Of a DNA stretch of 64,000 nt, positions 33,584-43,320 are shown one piece after another. The DNA comes from JBEBVQ01 sp037190845 (lineage in GTDB: Bacteria; Bacteroidota; Bacteroidia; Chitinophagales; Chitinophagaceae): contig JBBCJI010000005.1 of the NCBI GenBank assembly GCA_037190845.1, positions 62,001 through 126,000 of the forward strand. Direction: 5' to 3'. Each line of letters begins with the position of its first letter. Within the stretch, counting starts at the first letter, position 1. The position numbers were made by a program, and so were the translations under genes. Under the pieces are notes generated by a model. The model was not told where the DNA came from. It saw nothing but the letters and a program-made list of their open reading frames with translations, and searched no databases.

Positions 33584-35905
33584 ATGAAAATGAATTGTAT
33601 TTTTTTAAAGACCGGGTTAACCGTTTTGCTGATAATGATCTGTTCGGGTTTGCAATTACGGGCGCAGTCCGTTAATTTTTCGTGGGCGAAAGCTTTTGTG
33701 GGAGGCATTCTGAGCGCTGATTACAGCGGCGCCGACTGTATCGTTAACAGCTCCAAAATTGACTCTTCAGGTAATATTATTACGGCAGGTAGCTTCAAAG
33801 GGGGGATAGATTTTGATCCGGGACCGGGTGTATTCAAATTTACAGATACTGCAAATTACAGCATATTCGTCACCAAATTGGATTCGGCGGGTAGTTTCCT
33901 TTGGGCGAGACAGGTTAAGGCATCCATCAAAGGTATTTCTCTGGATGATTCGGGGAATATATATATAACAGGTACTTTTTCCGGCACTGTTGATTTTGAC
34001 CCCGGGATCACTGTACATAATCTGACTGCTACAGGCAGTAATAATCTTTATATACTGAAACTGAAAGCTTCAGGTGATTTTGGATGGGTAGCCCACATAC
34101 AAGGCGGTAGTTCCATTACACTAAATGCTTCTGCTATTACCGTTGATCGCGGGAGGAATGTATATGCGACAGGCCAGTTTAACGGAACAGTAGATTTTAA
34201 TCCGGGTCCGGCTACGTTCAACCTGACATCTGACGGGTTCTATTCATATAGTAGTATATCTTATGTTTTAAAGATGGATTCTTCCGGCGCATTTGTCTGG
34301 GCTAAGAAAATATGCAGCGGTGCACGTAGCTGTGAAAGCAAGGCTATCACGGCGGATCAGCAGGGGAATGTATGGGTAACAGGTGTTTTTTCTGGTGCGA
34401 ATGTTGATTTTGATCCTGGTTCCGGTACTCACTACCTTGGCACTTTTCCAGTGTCTCAGAATGATATCTATATGGTGAAATTAGATAGCGGGGGCAATTT
34501 TGCCAGAGCGCGACAAATAGGAGGGGGTGAGGACGAGGACGAGGTAACCGCTATCATCTCAGATGATGCAGGTAACATATACCTCACTGGCCAGTACTTC
34601 GGCGCCGTTGATTTTAACAGGGGAGGTAGCAGTCATATCTTAAGCGCGCCGGGGGGATCAGTGGGTATGTTTATTGCAAAATATGATACTGCCGGTGTCC
34701 TGAACTGGGCGCGCAGTTTTGGTGAATTCAGGAATGTGCAATGCTGGGATATTGCAGTGGATGGCAACCAAGAGGTTTATGCCACAGGAGATTTCAGGTT
34801 GACGGTGGACTTTGATCCGGGATCCGGTATATATAATCTGACAGAACGCTACGGTAACAGTACACAATTACAACGTAGTATTTATGTACTGAAGTTGGAT
34901 TCTGCGGGGAACTTCGGATGGGCGCACCAGATGGAAAACTTGTCGTCTAATCATGACTATGGTTTGAATAGCGGTAGGTCTATCAATGTAGATCCTGCAG
35001 GCAGGTATGTGTACACCAGCGGGAATTATTGGACCCCTGCTGATTTCGACCCGGGTACTGATACGTTCAGATTAGCTGGTGTTGGCGGCCCCAATGCGAG
35101 GGTTTTCATCCAGAAAATGAACAGGTGTACTGGAACGGGATCATCTGTTACTGCCAGCTCCTGCGACAGTTTTTCGCTAAACGGGATCACTTATTATTTG
35201 AGCGGTACGTACACCCAGGGCTTTCACAACGCAAGTGGCTGTGACAGCTTTGTAACCTTAGATCTTGATATACACAATACCAGCATGGGCAGCATCACAG
35301 AAACTGCTTGCGGGAGCTTTACCCTGCATGATACCACTTATACTGAAAGCGGGGCCTATACCCAGTTGTTGCAGAGCACCGCCGGCTGCGACAGCTTCCT
35401 GACCATCAACCTGACCATACTGAATGTGGACGACCGCTCCGTTACCGTCAATGATGATGAGGGACTGCTGATCGCCAATGCCAAAAATGCCGGCTATCAA
35501 TGGATAGACTGTGAGCTAGGAGCCCCGATACAGGGAGCGACCGGCAAAGGTTATATCGCTGATAAAAATGGCAGGTATGCTGTAATTATAACACAGAGCG
35601 CGTGCACGGATACCTCTGATTGCTACCAGATATCAGGCATTACTTCAGTAAAGGATATGGATAATGACCATACACTGAAAGTATTTCCCAATCCGTCTTC
35701 CGGAAAGTTTACATTGTTATCAGACATATTATTTAGTGGGGCCAATATTGTAGTGACCAATACCCTGGGGCAGGTGGTGTACCGGGAAAGTGGAGTGTAC
35801 GGTACTGCCGGCATCATTGATATTTCAGCGGTGCAGCCCGGACTATATTTTATGGAAATATACCAGGATGGGGAGCGCCAGCGCATCAAGCTGGTAAAAG
35901 AATAA
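33584..35905 (+). CDS. T9SS-secreted SBBP-type beta-propeller protein
   Basis: A secreted protein of 773 aa. The ATG at 33584 starts a clear signal peptide (MKMNCIFLKTGLTVLLIMIC to LRAQ); the frame continues upstream without one. About seven repeats of the form G-x-V-D-F-D-P-G (GGIDFDPGPG, GTVDFDPG, GTVDFNPGPA, NVDFDPGSG, LTVDFDPGSG, ADFDPGTD) with interspersed ITGTFSG-like strands resemble SBBP repeats of predicted beta-propellers. Two short Cys-containing units follow (SCDSFSLNG, ACGSFTLHD). The C-terminal 75 residues (KVFPNPSSGKF to MEIYQDGERQRIKLVKE) form a T9SS type A sorting domain. Function unknown, probably cell-surface or extracellular. Confidence 0.88.
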   Translation: MKMNCIFLKTGLTVLLIMICSGLQLRAQSVNFSWAKAFVGGILSADYSGADCIVNSSKIDSSGNIITAGSFKGGIDFDPGPGVFKFTDTANYSIFVTKLDSAGSFLWARQVKASIKGISLDDSGNIYITGTFSGTVDFDPGITVHNLTATGSNNLYILKLKASGDFGWVAHIQGGSSITLNASAITVDRGRNVYATGQFNGTVDFNPGPATFNLTSDGFYSYSSISYVLKMDSSGAFVWAKKICSGARSCESKAITADQQGNVWVTGVFSGANVDFDPGSGTHYLGTFPVSQNDIYMVKLDSGGNFARARQIGGGEDEDEVTAIISDDAGNIYLTGQYFGAVDFNRGGSSHILSAPGGSVGMFIAKYDTAGVLNWARSFGEFRNVQCWDIAVDGNQEVYATGDFRLTVDFDPGSGIYNLTERYGNSTQLQRSIYVLKLDSAGNFGWAHQMENLSSNHDYGLNSGRSINVDPAGRYVYTSGNYWTPADFDPGTDTFRLAGVGGPNARVFIQKMNRCTGTGSSVTASSCDSFSLNGITYYLSGTYTQGFHNASGCDSFVTLDLDIHNTSMGSITETACGSFTLHDTTYTESGAYTQLLQSTAGCDSFLTINLTILNVDDRSVTVNDDEGLLIANAKNAGYQWIDCELGAPIQGATGKGYIADKNGRYAVIITQSACTDTSDCYQISGITSVKDMDNDHTLKVFPNPSSGKFTLLSDILFSGANIVVTNTLGQVVYRESGVYGTAGIIDISAVQPGLYFMEIYQDGERQRIKLVKE

Positions 35906-35967
35906 CTGCCGGATCGGCGTATTTCTAAAAAAAGGTTTTCATTTCCAACTGTTCATATACATAACAT

Positions 35968-38406
35968 ATGCCAGCACTATATCTAAAAACCATATTCATT
36001 GCCGGCCTCCTACTTCCTGCTGTAATCTGCGGCAGGGCCTATGGCCAGGGTGAAGACAATACGTGGATATTCGGGATAAATGCAGGGCTCAACTTCAACG
36101 GCGGCAGTCCGGTTCCTGTATTCAGCAACATGTACACGCATTATGCGAGTGCCTCTGTGAGTGATGTCAACGGGCGGCTGCTTTTTTATACCGACGGTAT
36201 TTGGGTATGGAACCGGAACCACCGCCTGATGCCCAACGGCTTTAGCCTGAATCCCGTTCCTTATATTTACTCATATAACATAACACAGGGAGCCCTCATT
36301 ATACCATTCCCGGATGTTCCCGATAAATACTATGTGTTTTCTTTGGTAGGAAATAATATCGGTGGCGGCGTAGATAGGAGTACAAACAGGCTCTATTACA
36401 GCGTGGTGGACATGACCGGCGATGGCGGATTAGGAGATGTGGATCCGGGCCAGAAGGGGATATTGCTGGATACAACGCTGAAGGAAAGGATGACGGCAGT
36501 GGTAGGTGAAAACTGCAATGTATGGCTGCTGGTACAGAGTAGAATTTCTGCGGTATCTATAAGGGCTTATGAGATAACGGCAGCGGGTATTAATACAACG
36601 CCGGTAATATCCGGGTATTTCTCCAGTAGAACGTCCAATTTGGACTTTGGCAGTATGGCGGCTGCACCCAACCGGAAAAAAATAGCTGTCACCCTAAATG
36701 GGCCAAATGGATTATGGTGTTCCTTTGGTCAGGAAGTAGTAGGAATGGTATTGGATTTCGATCCGACTACGGGTGTCTGCTCCAATCCTGTGTGGCTGGA
36801 GACCGACCGCTCCCTGTGCGATATCGGAGGAAAGGGTATTGCTTTTTCTCCTGACAATTCTAAAGTGTATGTGGTATCGGATATAAAGGCAACCGCTGGA
36901 CATAGCAGGGTATATCAGTACGATCTGAGTTCCGGCAATCAGTCGATTATTTCCCTGTCTCAGATCAATATTTTGTCCCCCCATCCTTCCAGGCACCTCA
37001 GGTTGGCGCCCGATGGGAAAATTTACATTGGCCGACCTGGCGGACCGACAGTGCGCGGTCAGTTAAAAGTAATAGATCAGCCCAATCTGCCGGCTACTTC
37101 ATTCGGGTTCTCTTTATCTGATATTTACCTGCTCAACGGTTCATATTTGGGCGGAGGTGGCCTGCCCAATGTCGTACCTGTCATCAGGCGGGATACTGTA
37201 CGTCATGCCTATCAGGTGTTTAATTGTTTCCATCCCCACCCGGTGCGTTTAACAGCTTCCGACACTTCGGGGCGGGACTACCGATGGTATGATGGTTCCG
37301 GAAATACTTTTATGGAAGTAAATACCCCAGGTATATATTCGGTGGAATATAACATGCCGGGATGCCGGTATTATGTGGATACTTTTATCCTGCGCTATAT
37401 TCCATTACCGGAGATCACCACAGCGCCTCATTGTACCGGTAAGCCCGGCGGGGCATTCATCCGTAATGCTCCTGGCGATACGACCACATATACCTACACG
37501 TGGCTGGATGTGACGGGAGCGAGGCTGAAGAGCCGAACATCACAAACGGGCGACAGCATCACCGGACTGGACGGCGGTACTTATTCCGTACGTATCATCG
37601 CCGGGGAGTGCGATACCACGCTTAGCTTTACCATTGAGGCATTACCGCCGCCGGATGCGTCATTCACAGCAGATTCCATAGTCTGCAAAGGTGTTCCCCT
37701 CGCCTTTGAAAATGCAGCTCCCGCTGTACGGTATCAATGGGATTTCGGCGACGGGCATATGGCAGACACCGCTGATCCCGTACACACGTATGATACACCC
37801 GGCAACTATACCGTCACGTTTACTGCGGAAGATGTGGAAGGTTGCCGGAATACAACCGCTAAAATGATCGAAGTACGGTCGTTCAGCCTCGGCCTGGATG
37901 CTTCTGCTGAGATCGTGGATGCCGGTACGGTCGTGGAGCTGTACACCCGTGCCGGTGATCCGTATATGATCACAGCCTGGCGGCCGGAGTATCTGTTTCA
38001 CAATCAGACAGTCCGTGATCAGTCCATCCGCGCAGACAGCACCCGGCAATATATCGTGACAGGATATGACGAAGCGTATGGCTGCCCGGATACGGCTGTG
38101 GTCACTGTTTCCGTTCGGTCGGTCGTGCAACTGCCGACAGCCTTCACCCCGGACGGCGACGGGCGCAACGATCGCTTCCGGCCGGTAATCGTGCAGCAGA
38201 AAGGCGTAGTCATCCGCTATCTGCAGGTATACGACCGCTGGGGTAAGCTCATCTGGGAAGCCCGCGGTACGGATGCATTGTGGGGATGGGACGGCACCTA
38301 TGCAGGCACACCGGCGCAGGTAGGCGTATATTTTTATACGGCAGAGATTGATATCCCCGGTCGTCCGCCGGAATTACGAAAAGGAGAGGTGACACTGGTC
38401 CGTTGA
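35968..38406 (+). CDS. T9SS-secreted PKD protein with CHU_C sorting domain
   Basis: An 812-aa secreted protein. A signal peptide (KTIFIAGLLLPAVICGRAYGQ) leads into a large N-terminal region with propeller-like strands (DNTWIFGINAGLNFNGG; GRLLFYTDG; AFSPDNSKVYVVSD; APDGKIYIGRPGG). A PKD domain lies near residues 560-640 (YQWDFGDGHMADTADPVHTY, with FTAEDVEGC). The last 90 residues (LPTAFTPDGDGRNDRFRP, YDRWGKLIW, WDGTYAG) form the gliding-motility-associated CHU_C domain, the type B T9SS sorting signal. It follows the SBBP-type gene by 62 bp and may be co-transcribed. Confidence 0.9.
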   Translation: MPALYLKTIFIAGLLLPAVICGRAYGQGEDNTWIFGINAGLNFNGGSPVPVFSNMYTHYASASVSDVNGRLLFYTDGIWVWNRNHRLMPNGFSLNPVPYIYSYNITQGALIIPFPDVPDKYYVFSLVGNNIGGGVDRSTNRLYYSVVDMTGDGGLGDVDPGQKGILLDTTLKERMTAVVGENCNVWLLVQSRISAVSIRAYEITAAGINTTPVISGYFSSRTSNLDFGSMAAAPNRKKIAVTLNGPNGLWCSFGQEVVGMVLDFDPTTGVCSNPVWLETDRSLCDIGGKGIAFSPDNSKVYVVSDIKATAGHSRVYQYDLSSGNQSIISLSQINILSPHPSRHLRLAPDGKIYIGRPGGPTVRGQLKVIDQPNLPATSFGFSLSDIYLLNGSYLGGGGLPNVVPVIRRDTVRHAYQVFNCFHPHPVRLTASDTSGRDYRWYDGSGNTFMEVNTPGIYSVEYNMPGCRYYVDTFILRYIPLPEITTAPHCTGKPGGAFIRNAPGDTTTYTYTWLDVTGARLKSRTSQTGDSITGLDGGTYSVRIIAGECDTTLSFTIEALPPPDASFTADSIVCKGVPLAFENAAPAVRYQWDFGDGHMADTADPVHTYDTPGNYTVTFTAEDVEGCRNTTAKMIEVRSFSLGLDASAEIVDAGTVVELYTRAGDPYMITAWRPEYLFHNQTVRDQSIRADSTRQYIVTGYDEAYGCPDTAVVTVSVRSVVQLPTAFTPDGDGRNDRFRPVIVQQKGVVIRYLQVYDRWGKLIWEARGTDALWGWDGTYAGTPAQVGVYFYTAEIDIPGRPPELRKGEVTLVR

Positions 38407-38416
38407 TTTTGCTATG

Positions 38417-38653
38417 AACCTGAGTTCGGGATAAAGGCAGTTATGCACTTCCTGTTGCTCAGCGATTTATACTCTTTTTGATGAAACACCTGGTAATAAG
38501 GTCTTCGTCTTGTGATCAACATCTCCCTCACTCCCTCTTCGAAGAGGGACGACCACATCATTGGCAAACGGTAGCGTGTTCTGTTGCATCATGTTATCGT
38601 CTCCCATTCAGGGGAGACAGAGAAGGGTGTTCTTTTTATCCTGAACTCAGGTT
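38417..38653. repeat. Nonautonomous inverted-repeat element, about 237 bp
   Basis: Arms AACCTGAGTTCGGGATAAA (38417-38435) and TTTATCCTGAACTCAGGTT (38635-38653) match at 18 of 19 positions. Inside are two tight palindromes: CCCTCTTCGAAGAGGG (38533-38548), and GTCTCCC/GGGGAGAC around 38600. No gene and no clear target duplication. It separates the convergent CHU_C protein and FAD oxidoreductase genes. Confidence 0.6.
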
Positions 38654-38662
38654 ATCACGGAA

Positions 38663-40378
38663 TCACGAAGGTGATTGCTGCGCACGTGCTGCCAGCTTTT
38701 GTGCCGGGGTTGGCTCCTGTTGCCAGGAGTTATCGTATGGTTGGAACAGCGGAGCTGCCAGCAGGTCTTCAAGTAAGATTTTTTCATCCATATAATCCGC
38801 CAGCAGTTTAAATGCTTTGGGGTTCTCTTTCTGAAATATCAGGAGACAAGTATTGGCCGCTGCCTTGACAGCTATCGGCACACCACCACCCAGCTCTGCC
38901 CAGTGGCCACTGATCAGCAGATTCCTGACAGGTGTGCGATACCGGGCCACACCTGATTGCATATTTTCCCGGCCGGGTTTGGATCCCATCATGGTGCCGT
39001 TTTTGTTGCCGGTATATCGCCAGTGCGTGACGGGCGTGGCTACGTCATAAAAAAGGATATGTTCCTTTAGTCCGGGAGCGATTTTTTCTGATACCCGGCG
39101 GATCAGCACTTCGGCGATGTCTGTTTTCAGTTTTTTATAAGCTTCGCCTCGTACCGGATTGCCGTGCTCATCTTTTTCTGTCAGCCATTGATCGTATGCG
39201 CTCATGTAGGCGGGCATAAATAGCGTGAGTGTGCCATGTCCTTCGGGCGCCAGGGATTTGTCGCGTACGGAAGGGGCGAGTATACTGATTTCTGTTTCTT
39301 CCGGATTGCCGGATGTATGTGCGCCCTTAGGTGTGTTTTCGCTGGCAATATGTATCAGTTCCTCGCCAAATCCCAGCTCTTCCGCCGGACAGTCGAGTGC
39401 AATGGATACGGTGACACTGGAACTGTACAAAACGGCATTGCTCAGCTTCTTCCTGAATTTTCCAGAGATAACATCACGCGGCAGCATCTTGTCATAGAGT
39501 GTTTCCACATCAGATGCGGCTACCACATATCTGCTTTGTATGGTGTACTCATGTCCGCGATGCGATAAGCGCACACCGGCAGCTTTGTTTTTTTCGAGCA
39601 GTATTTCGGAAACAGTGCATTTGAAAAATACATCGTTATGATAATGCCCGATTATATGCAGCAACCACTCCGGTATCACCTGGCCGCCTCCCTGCGGCGG
39701 ACTCTGGTAATCGCCATAGTAGGCCCAGCCGATCGGTACCAGGCAGGATAGCAGCTCCGTATCGGCTGCGAAGATCCGTTGCAGCCGTTCGTCTTTGAAA
39801 AATTTATCCAATCCTTTTTTCATGCCCTTCTCTCCGGTGAATCTTATGAAAGGGATGAAGGGCAGCGCAAACCGGAGCAGATTTTTTTTGTTGCGTATCC
39901 GTTCGGTAAAGCTCATGGTCTCTTCAGAACGGAAGATATTGCCGAAATGATGAAATGCTTTGCCTAATCGTTTAGCTGCTTTAAAGAACCGTTCGATGCC
40001 TTCCCGTTCGTGCGGAAATTCTTTGATCCATTGCGCTTTCAGTTGGTCGGGATTATTGGTGAGCAGGTAATCAAAATCATCTCCTTTATAGCGGCGTATT
40101 CTTTTTTGCGGAACGGCAGTCGGGTAGTCCTGCCCCAGGATATCAAAGACCCGGCAGACCATACCGCCGGGGGTATATTGGTTCAGCCAGTGGATCGCTG
40201 TGTCAAAGCGGAAGTGCTTTCTCCGGAAACCTGCCAGGTAACCACCTGCATGTGGTTCCTTTTCCAGCACACATACCGAATATCCGGCCTTGCTGAGCAG
40301 CGCAGCAGTGGTTAGTCCTCCTACACCTGCCCCAATAATAATGACATCATAGTGAGGTTTAAAATCCGGTTGTTGCAT
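38663..40378 (-). CDS. CrtI-like FAD-dependent oxidoreductase
   Basis: A 571-aa flavoprotein. The N-terminal dinucleotide-binding block is YDVIIIGAGVGGLTTAALLS (residues 10-29) followed by EKEPHAGGYLAGF and FRFDTAIHWL, as in phytoene desaturases, carotenoid isomerases and retinol saturases. The C-terminal FAD block is LLISGHWAELGGGVPIAVKAA. The middle lacks a close family signature, so the substrate could be a carotenoid, another polyene or a lipid. No other carotenoid gene is nearby. Confidence 0.85.
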   Translation of the reverse strand: MQQPDFKPHYDVIIIGAGVGGLTTAALLSKAGYSVCVLEKEPHAGGYLAGFRRKHFRFDTAIHWLNQYTPGGMVCRVFDILGQDYPTAVPQKRIRRYKGDDFDYLLTNNPDQLKAQWIKEFPHEREGIERFFKAAKRLGKAFHHFGNIFRSEETMSFTERIRNKKNLLRFALPFIPFIRFTGEKGMKKGLDKFFKDERLQRIFAADTELLSCLVPIGWAYYGDYQSPPQGGGQVIPEWLLHIIGHYHNDVFFKCTVSEILLEKNKAAGVRLSHRGHEYTIQSRYVVAASDVETLYDKMLPRDVISGKFRKKLSNAVLYSSSVTVSIALDCPAEELGFGEELIHIASENTPKGAHTSGNPEETEISILAPSVRDKSLAPEGHGTLTLFMPAYMSAYDQWLTEKDEHGNPVRGEAYKKLKTDIAEVLIRRVSEKIAPGLKEHILFYDVATPVTHWRYTGNKNGTMMGSKPGRENMQSGVARYRTPVRNLLISGHWAELGGGVPIAVKAAANTCLLIFQKENPKAFKLLADYMDEKILLEDLLAAPLFQPYDNSWQQEPTPAQKLAARAQQSPS

Positions 40379-40413
40379 AAGGCATAAGTACGACGCAAGA
40401 TAACCTTATTCCT

Positions 40414-41052
40414 TCATTCTACAATCCCCATCTGTACGGCGTATTTAACGAGTCCGGCGGTATTTTTCATGCCAAGCTTCAGCAGCAGATTCAGCCGGTG
40501 TGTTTCTACTGTCCGGAGGCTCAGGAATAACTTGTCTGCTATTTCCTGGCTGGTGTATTCATTGGCTATGAGCTGCAGTACTTCTTTTTCTCTCCGGGAA
40601 AGGTCAGGCTGCAGCTCATGCTGATTGTTGCTTTTCATCATATCCCGCCACACCCGTTCCTTTAGCGATGGTTCGATGTATTGCTCGCCTGCATGTACCG
40701 CCCTGATGGCTTCGATCAGGGTTTCCTGTTTGGAGTTTTTGAGCAGGTAGCCGGACGCACCGTTACGCAGCATGGTCTTTATATAGTAGTTGTTCTCCAG
40801 GATCGTCAGCGCAAGTATACGCAGGTTGGGATATTTTTTTGAAAGGATCGTGGTGAGCTCCGTGCCGCTTTTGCCGGGCATCTGTATATCGAGTAATAAT
40901 ACATCCGGCAAATGCCGGTCTATTTTTTCAAGCAGCTCAGCGCCGTTTTCATAAGTGCCTGTGATCTCAATCTCCGGGAAATGGCGTAATACGCTTTCCA
41001 GTCCGTTAATGATAAGCGGATGATCATCTGCAATAGCTACTTTGATGCGCAT
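40414..41052 (-). CDS. LuxR/NarL-family response regulator (pair 2)
   Basis: A 212-aa paralogue of the regulator at 30803. The receiver has acidic pair ADDH at residues 8-11, phospho-acceptor Asp about 55 in LLLDIQMPGKSG, and LLKNSKQ. The C-terminal HTH is LSRREKEVLQLIANEYTSQEIADKLFL. It lies 20 bp after the histidine kinase stop, with no overlap, unlike pair 1. Confidence 0.93.
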   Translation of the reverse strand: MRIKVAIADDHPLIINGLESVLRHFPEIEITGTYENGAELLEKIDRHLPDVLLLDIQMPGKSGTELTTILSKKYPNLRILALTILENNYYIKTMLRNGASGYLLKNSKQETLIEAIRAVHAGEQYIEPSLKERVWRDMMKSNNQHELQPDLSRREKEVLQLIANEYTSQEIADKLFLSLRTVETHRLNLLLKLGMKNTAGLVKYAVQMGIVE

Positions 41053-41072
41053 ATTGTTGCCTGTTTACAGAT

Positions 41073-43103
41073 TCAAGTTACTGTATTTCCCTGTAGACTC
41101 CTGATGACTACCTCCAGGTCAAATTCCAGGAATATGGAGGTCCCGTTTTCCGAAGATTCGATGTTCATATTACCTCCTGTATTTTTCAGCCTTCGTTGTA
41201 TATTGGTAAAGCCGATGCCCTTGTCGGTTTCCGGATCGAAACCGGATCCATTGTCTTCTATATTAACACTCAGCAGATGGTCGTGCTGGTACAATTGCAC
41301 CAGGGCTTTGGTTGCCTGTGCATGTTTTATGATATTATGTATGAGTTCCTGGATGATCCTGTAGACGTTCAGCACAAATTCCCCCTTCAGCCCGTTTCGG
41401 GATCCATATGAGCGGAATATAATCTCCAGGGATTTTCCCTTGCTGATCTGTTCGCAATAAAGCCCGATGGCATCAGCTAGCCCGTGCTGCAGCAGAAATT
41501 CGGGTGTGAGGTTATGGGCTGCCTGGCGGAGCTCATGGTACATATCATCGAGCCGGTTTAGTGCTTCATTGAATGTTGCATCCATATTGAGTGCGGGGTG
41601 GTCATTCCGGATGGCGGTAAAGTTCATTTTTACGGCGGCAAGCGTACTGCCTACGCCGTCGTGCAGATCCTGCGATATACGGGTGCGTTCCTGCTCTTCC
41701 CCGAGCATCATGGCTTTTAGGGTATTAATTTCCTGTTCCTTCTGCAGGAGCTCCTGTTGTTGCTGCAGTATATGAATCTGGTTGGCCTGAAGCCGTTGTT
41801 TGTGCTGATTGTGTTTATGCAGGGCAACCAGTAGCAGAATCAGGACGAGACTCCCTCCTGTAGTAGCGGTGATCCACAGGTTTTTTTGTTCCAGCCGTTG
41901 CTCCTGGTTTTTGATCTGGAGTTGTTTTTGCGCCAGCTCTTTGTCTTTTTCTGCAGTACGATATTTTACTTCCAGGAGATTTACGGTTTCTGTTTTTTCC
42001 TTGTTCAGCGTACTGTCGTTTAGTGCATAGGCAAGCTGCATATGGTGAAATGCCTGCTTGTAATTTTTGCCATTGGCATACAGCATGGCCAGTTGCTGGT
42101 GGATACGAAGCAGATAGTCGGTAGCATGAGTCTGCCGGGCAATTTTTTCGCCGGCAAGGAAAAAAGATTTGGCTTTTTCGTAATTCCCCAGCATAAAATA
42201 TGCCTGGCCGTAAAGGTACCGGGCCTCTGTTTTATAATAAGGAAAAATGTTCCCCTGTATCCGGAATGCCGTATCCAGGTACCGGATGGCAACATGTGGC
42301 CGGCCAGTACTGATCATGACCATAGCCAGGTTGGTGAGCGCTGAAAATTCGTCGTGAAATTTTCCATAATACCTTGCGAAATCCAAAGCCTGTTGTCCGT
42401 AATGCCGGGCGCTGTCTGTCATGTTTAGCTTATTATATACTGCAGCTTTGTTGCCATATACAATAGAAAACCGTTCTCCCGCCTGTAGATTTTTACTGAG
42501 TATTTCCGCCTTATCCAGATAATAAATGGCTTTGTTGAACTGGTTGAGCTGCAGCAGGGCGGCGCCGAGATTGTTATATATCCGTACCAGCTGATCAGAG
42601 ATGTGTACGTCCGTTTTGCCATTGTGTTGTGTAGCCAGTTGAGCAGCTTTGAAATAGTATTGACTGGCGTGGCGGTAGTCGCATTGGAAAATATAAGTGT
42701 TGCCGATATTGTTCAGGGCGCGGCATAGGTTGGCTGTAGGGGCCTGTGTCTTATAGCTGAAGAACATTGCTTTCCGGTAAGCCTCATGTGCCCCCGTATA
42801 ATCGCCGGTGCTGGTAAGGATGGCGCCCAACGAAAAATAGCCCTGGAAGACATTGTCGTAATCCTGTTCGTACAGGCTTTTATCAATCACATGCAGCATC
42901 ATGGGAATGGAGTTGTACGGGTTCCTGATCGATACATGTGTAGCCTGCATGATCAGATCATAATTCTCATTGGGCGGGTAGGCGTTTGCCTGTTCGGGAG
43001 GGAGTGATATAACTGTGGAAATAACAGCCTGTTGGGCATATATAGCATATGAGTGGCAGACAATAAGCGAAAAGAGCATAACAGCCACTCTTGAAAATTG
43101 CAT
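41073..43103 (-). CDS. TPR-containing sensor histidine kinase (pair 2)
   Basis: A 676-aa kinase. The ATG at 43103 (MQFSRVAVMLFSLIVCHSYA) is preferred because it starts a signal peptide and has AAGGGGGAG about 9 nt upstream; the frame runs open to 43172. About seven TPR units occupy residues 60-380 (for example GDYTGAHEAYRKAMFF, NQFNKAIYYLDKAEIL). One membrane helix follows (LWITATTGGSLVLILLLVAL), then a coiled coil, HisKA_3 block RISQDLHDGVGS and HATPase_c (IQELIHNIIKHA; IEDNGSGFDPE; GIGFTNIQRR). Same architecture as pair 1, pointing to duplication. Confidence 0.92.
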   Translation of the reverse strand: MQFSRVAVMLFSLIVCHSYAIYAQQAVISTVISLPPEQANAYPPNENYDLIMQATHVSIRNPYNSIPMMLHVIDKSLYEQDYDNVFQGYFSLGAILTSTGDYTGAHEAYRKAMFFSYKTQAPTANLCRALNNIGNTYIFQCDYRHASQYYFKAAQLATQHNGKTDVHISDQLVRIYNNLGAALLQLNQFNKAIYYLDKAEILSKNLQAGERFSIVYGNKAAVYNKLNMTDSARHYGQQALDFARYYGKFHDEFSALTNLAMVMISTGRPHVAIRYLDTAFRIQGNIFPYYKTEARYLYGQAYFMLGNYEKAKSFFLAGEKIARQTHATDYLLRIHQQLAMLYANGKNYKQAFHHMQLAYALNDSTLNKEKTETVNLLEVKYRTAEKDKELAQKQLQIKNQEQRLEQKNLWITATTGGSLVLILLLVALHKHNQHKQRLQANQIHILQQQQELLQKEQEINTLKAMMLGEEQERTRISQDLHDGVGSTLAAVKMNFTAIRNDHPALNMDATFNEALNRLDDMYHELRQAAHNLTPEFLLQHGLADAIGLYCEQISKGKSLEIIFRSYGSRNGLKGEFVLNVYRIIQELIHNIIKHAQATKALVQLYQHDHLLSVNIEDNGSGFDPETDKGIGFTNIQRRLKNTGGNMNIESSENGTSIFLEFDLEVVIRSLQGNTVT

Positions 43104-43320
43104 AAACGCACTCCCCCTTCTCTCTGTACCTGATAACATAATGGCAAGGTACATTGCAGCCTGCCGCCCCATACTACGTATTTCTACTGAATAATAAAAT
43201 TACGTGTTTCTTTCCAGGTTCCGGTGTTTTCAATATTCAACCTTTGTATCTCTTGAAAGCAGCTTCAGTAGAGTGTTTTCAGGCCTTGTTTTTCAATTCA
43301 CTATTATAAAATATGGAATA

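Noticed and set aside
38478..38795. 105-codon plus-strand frame in the 38.5 kb gap
   Set aside because: It lies mostly in the inverted-repeat element and then opposite the FAD oxidoreductase gene.
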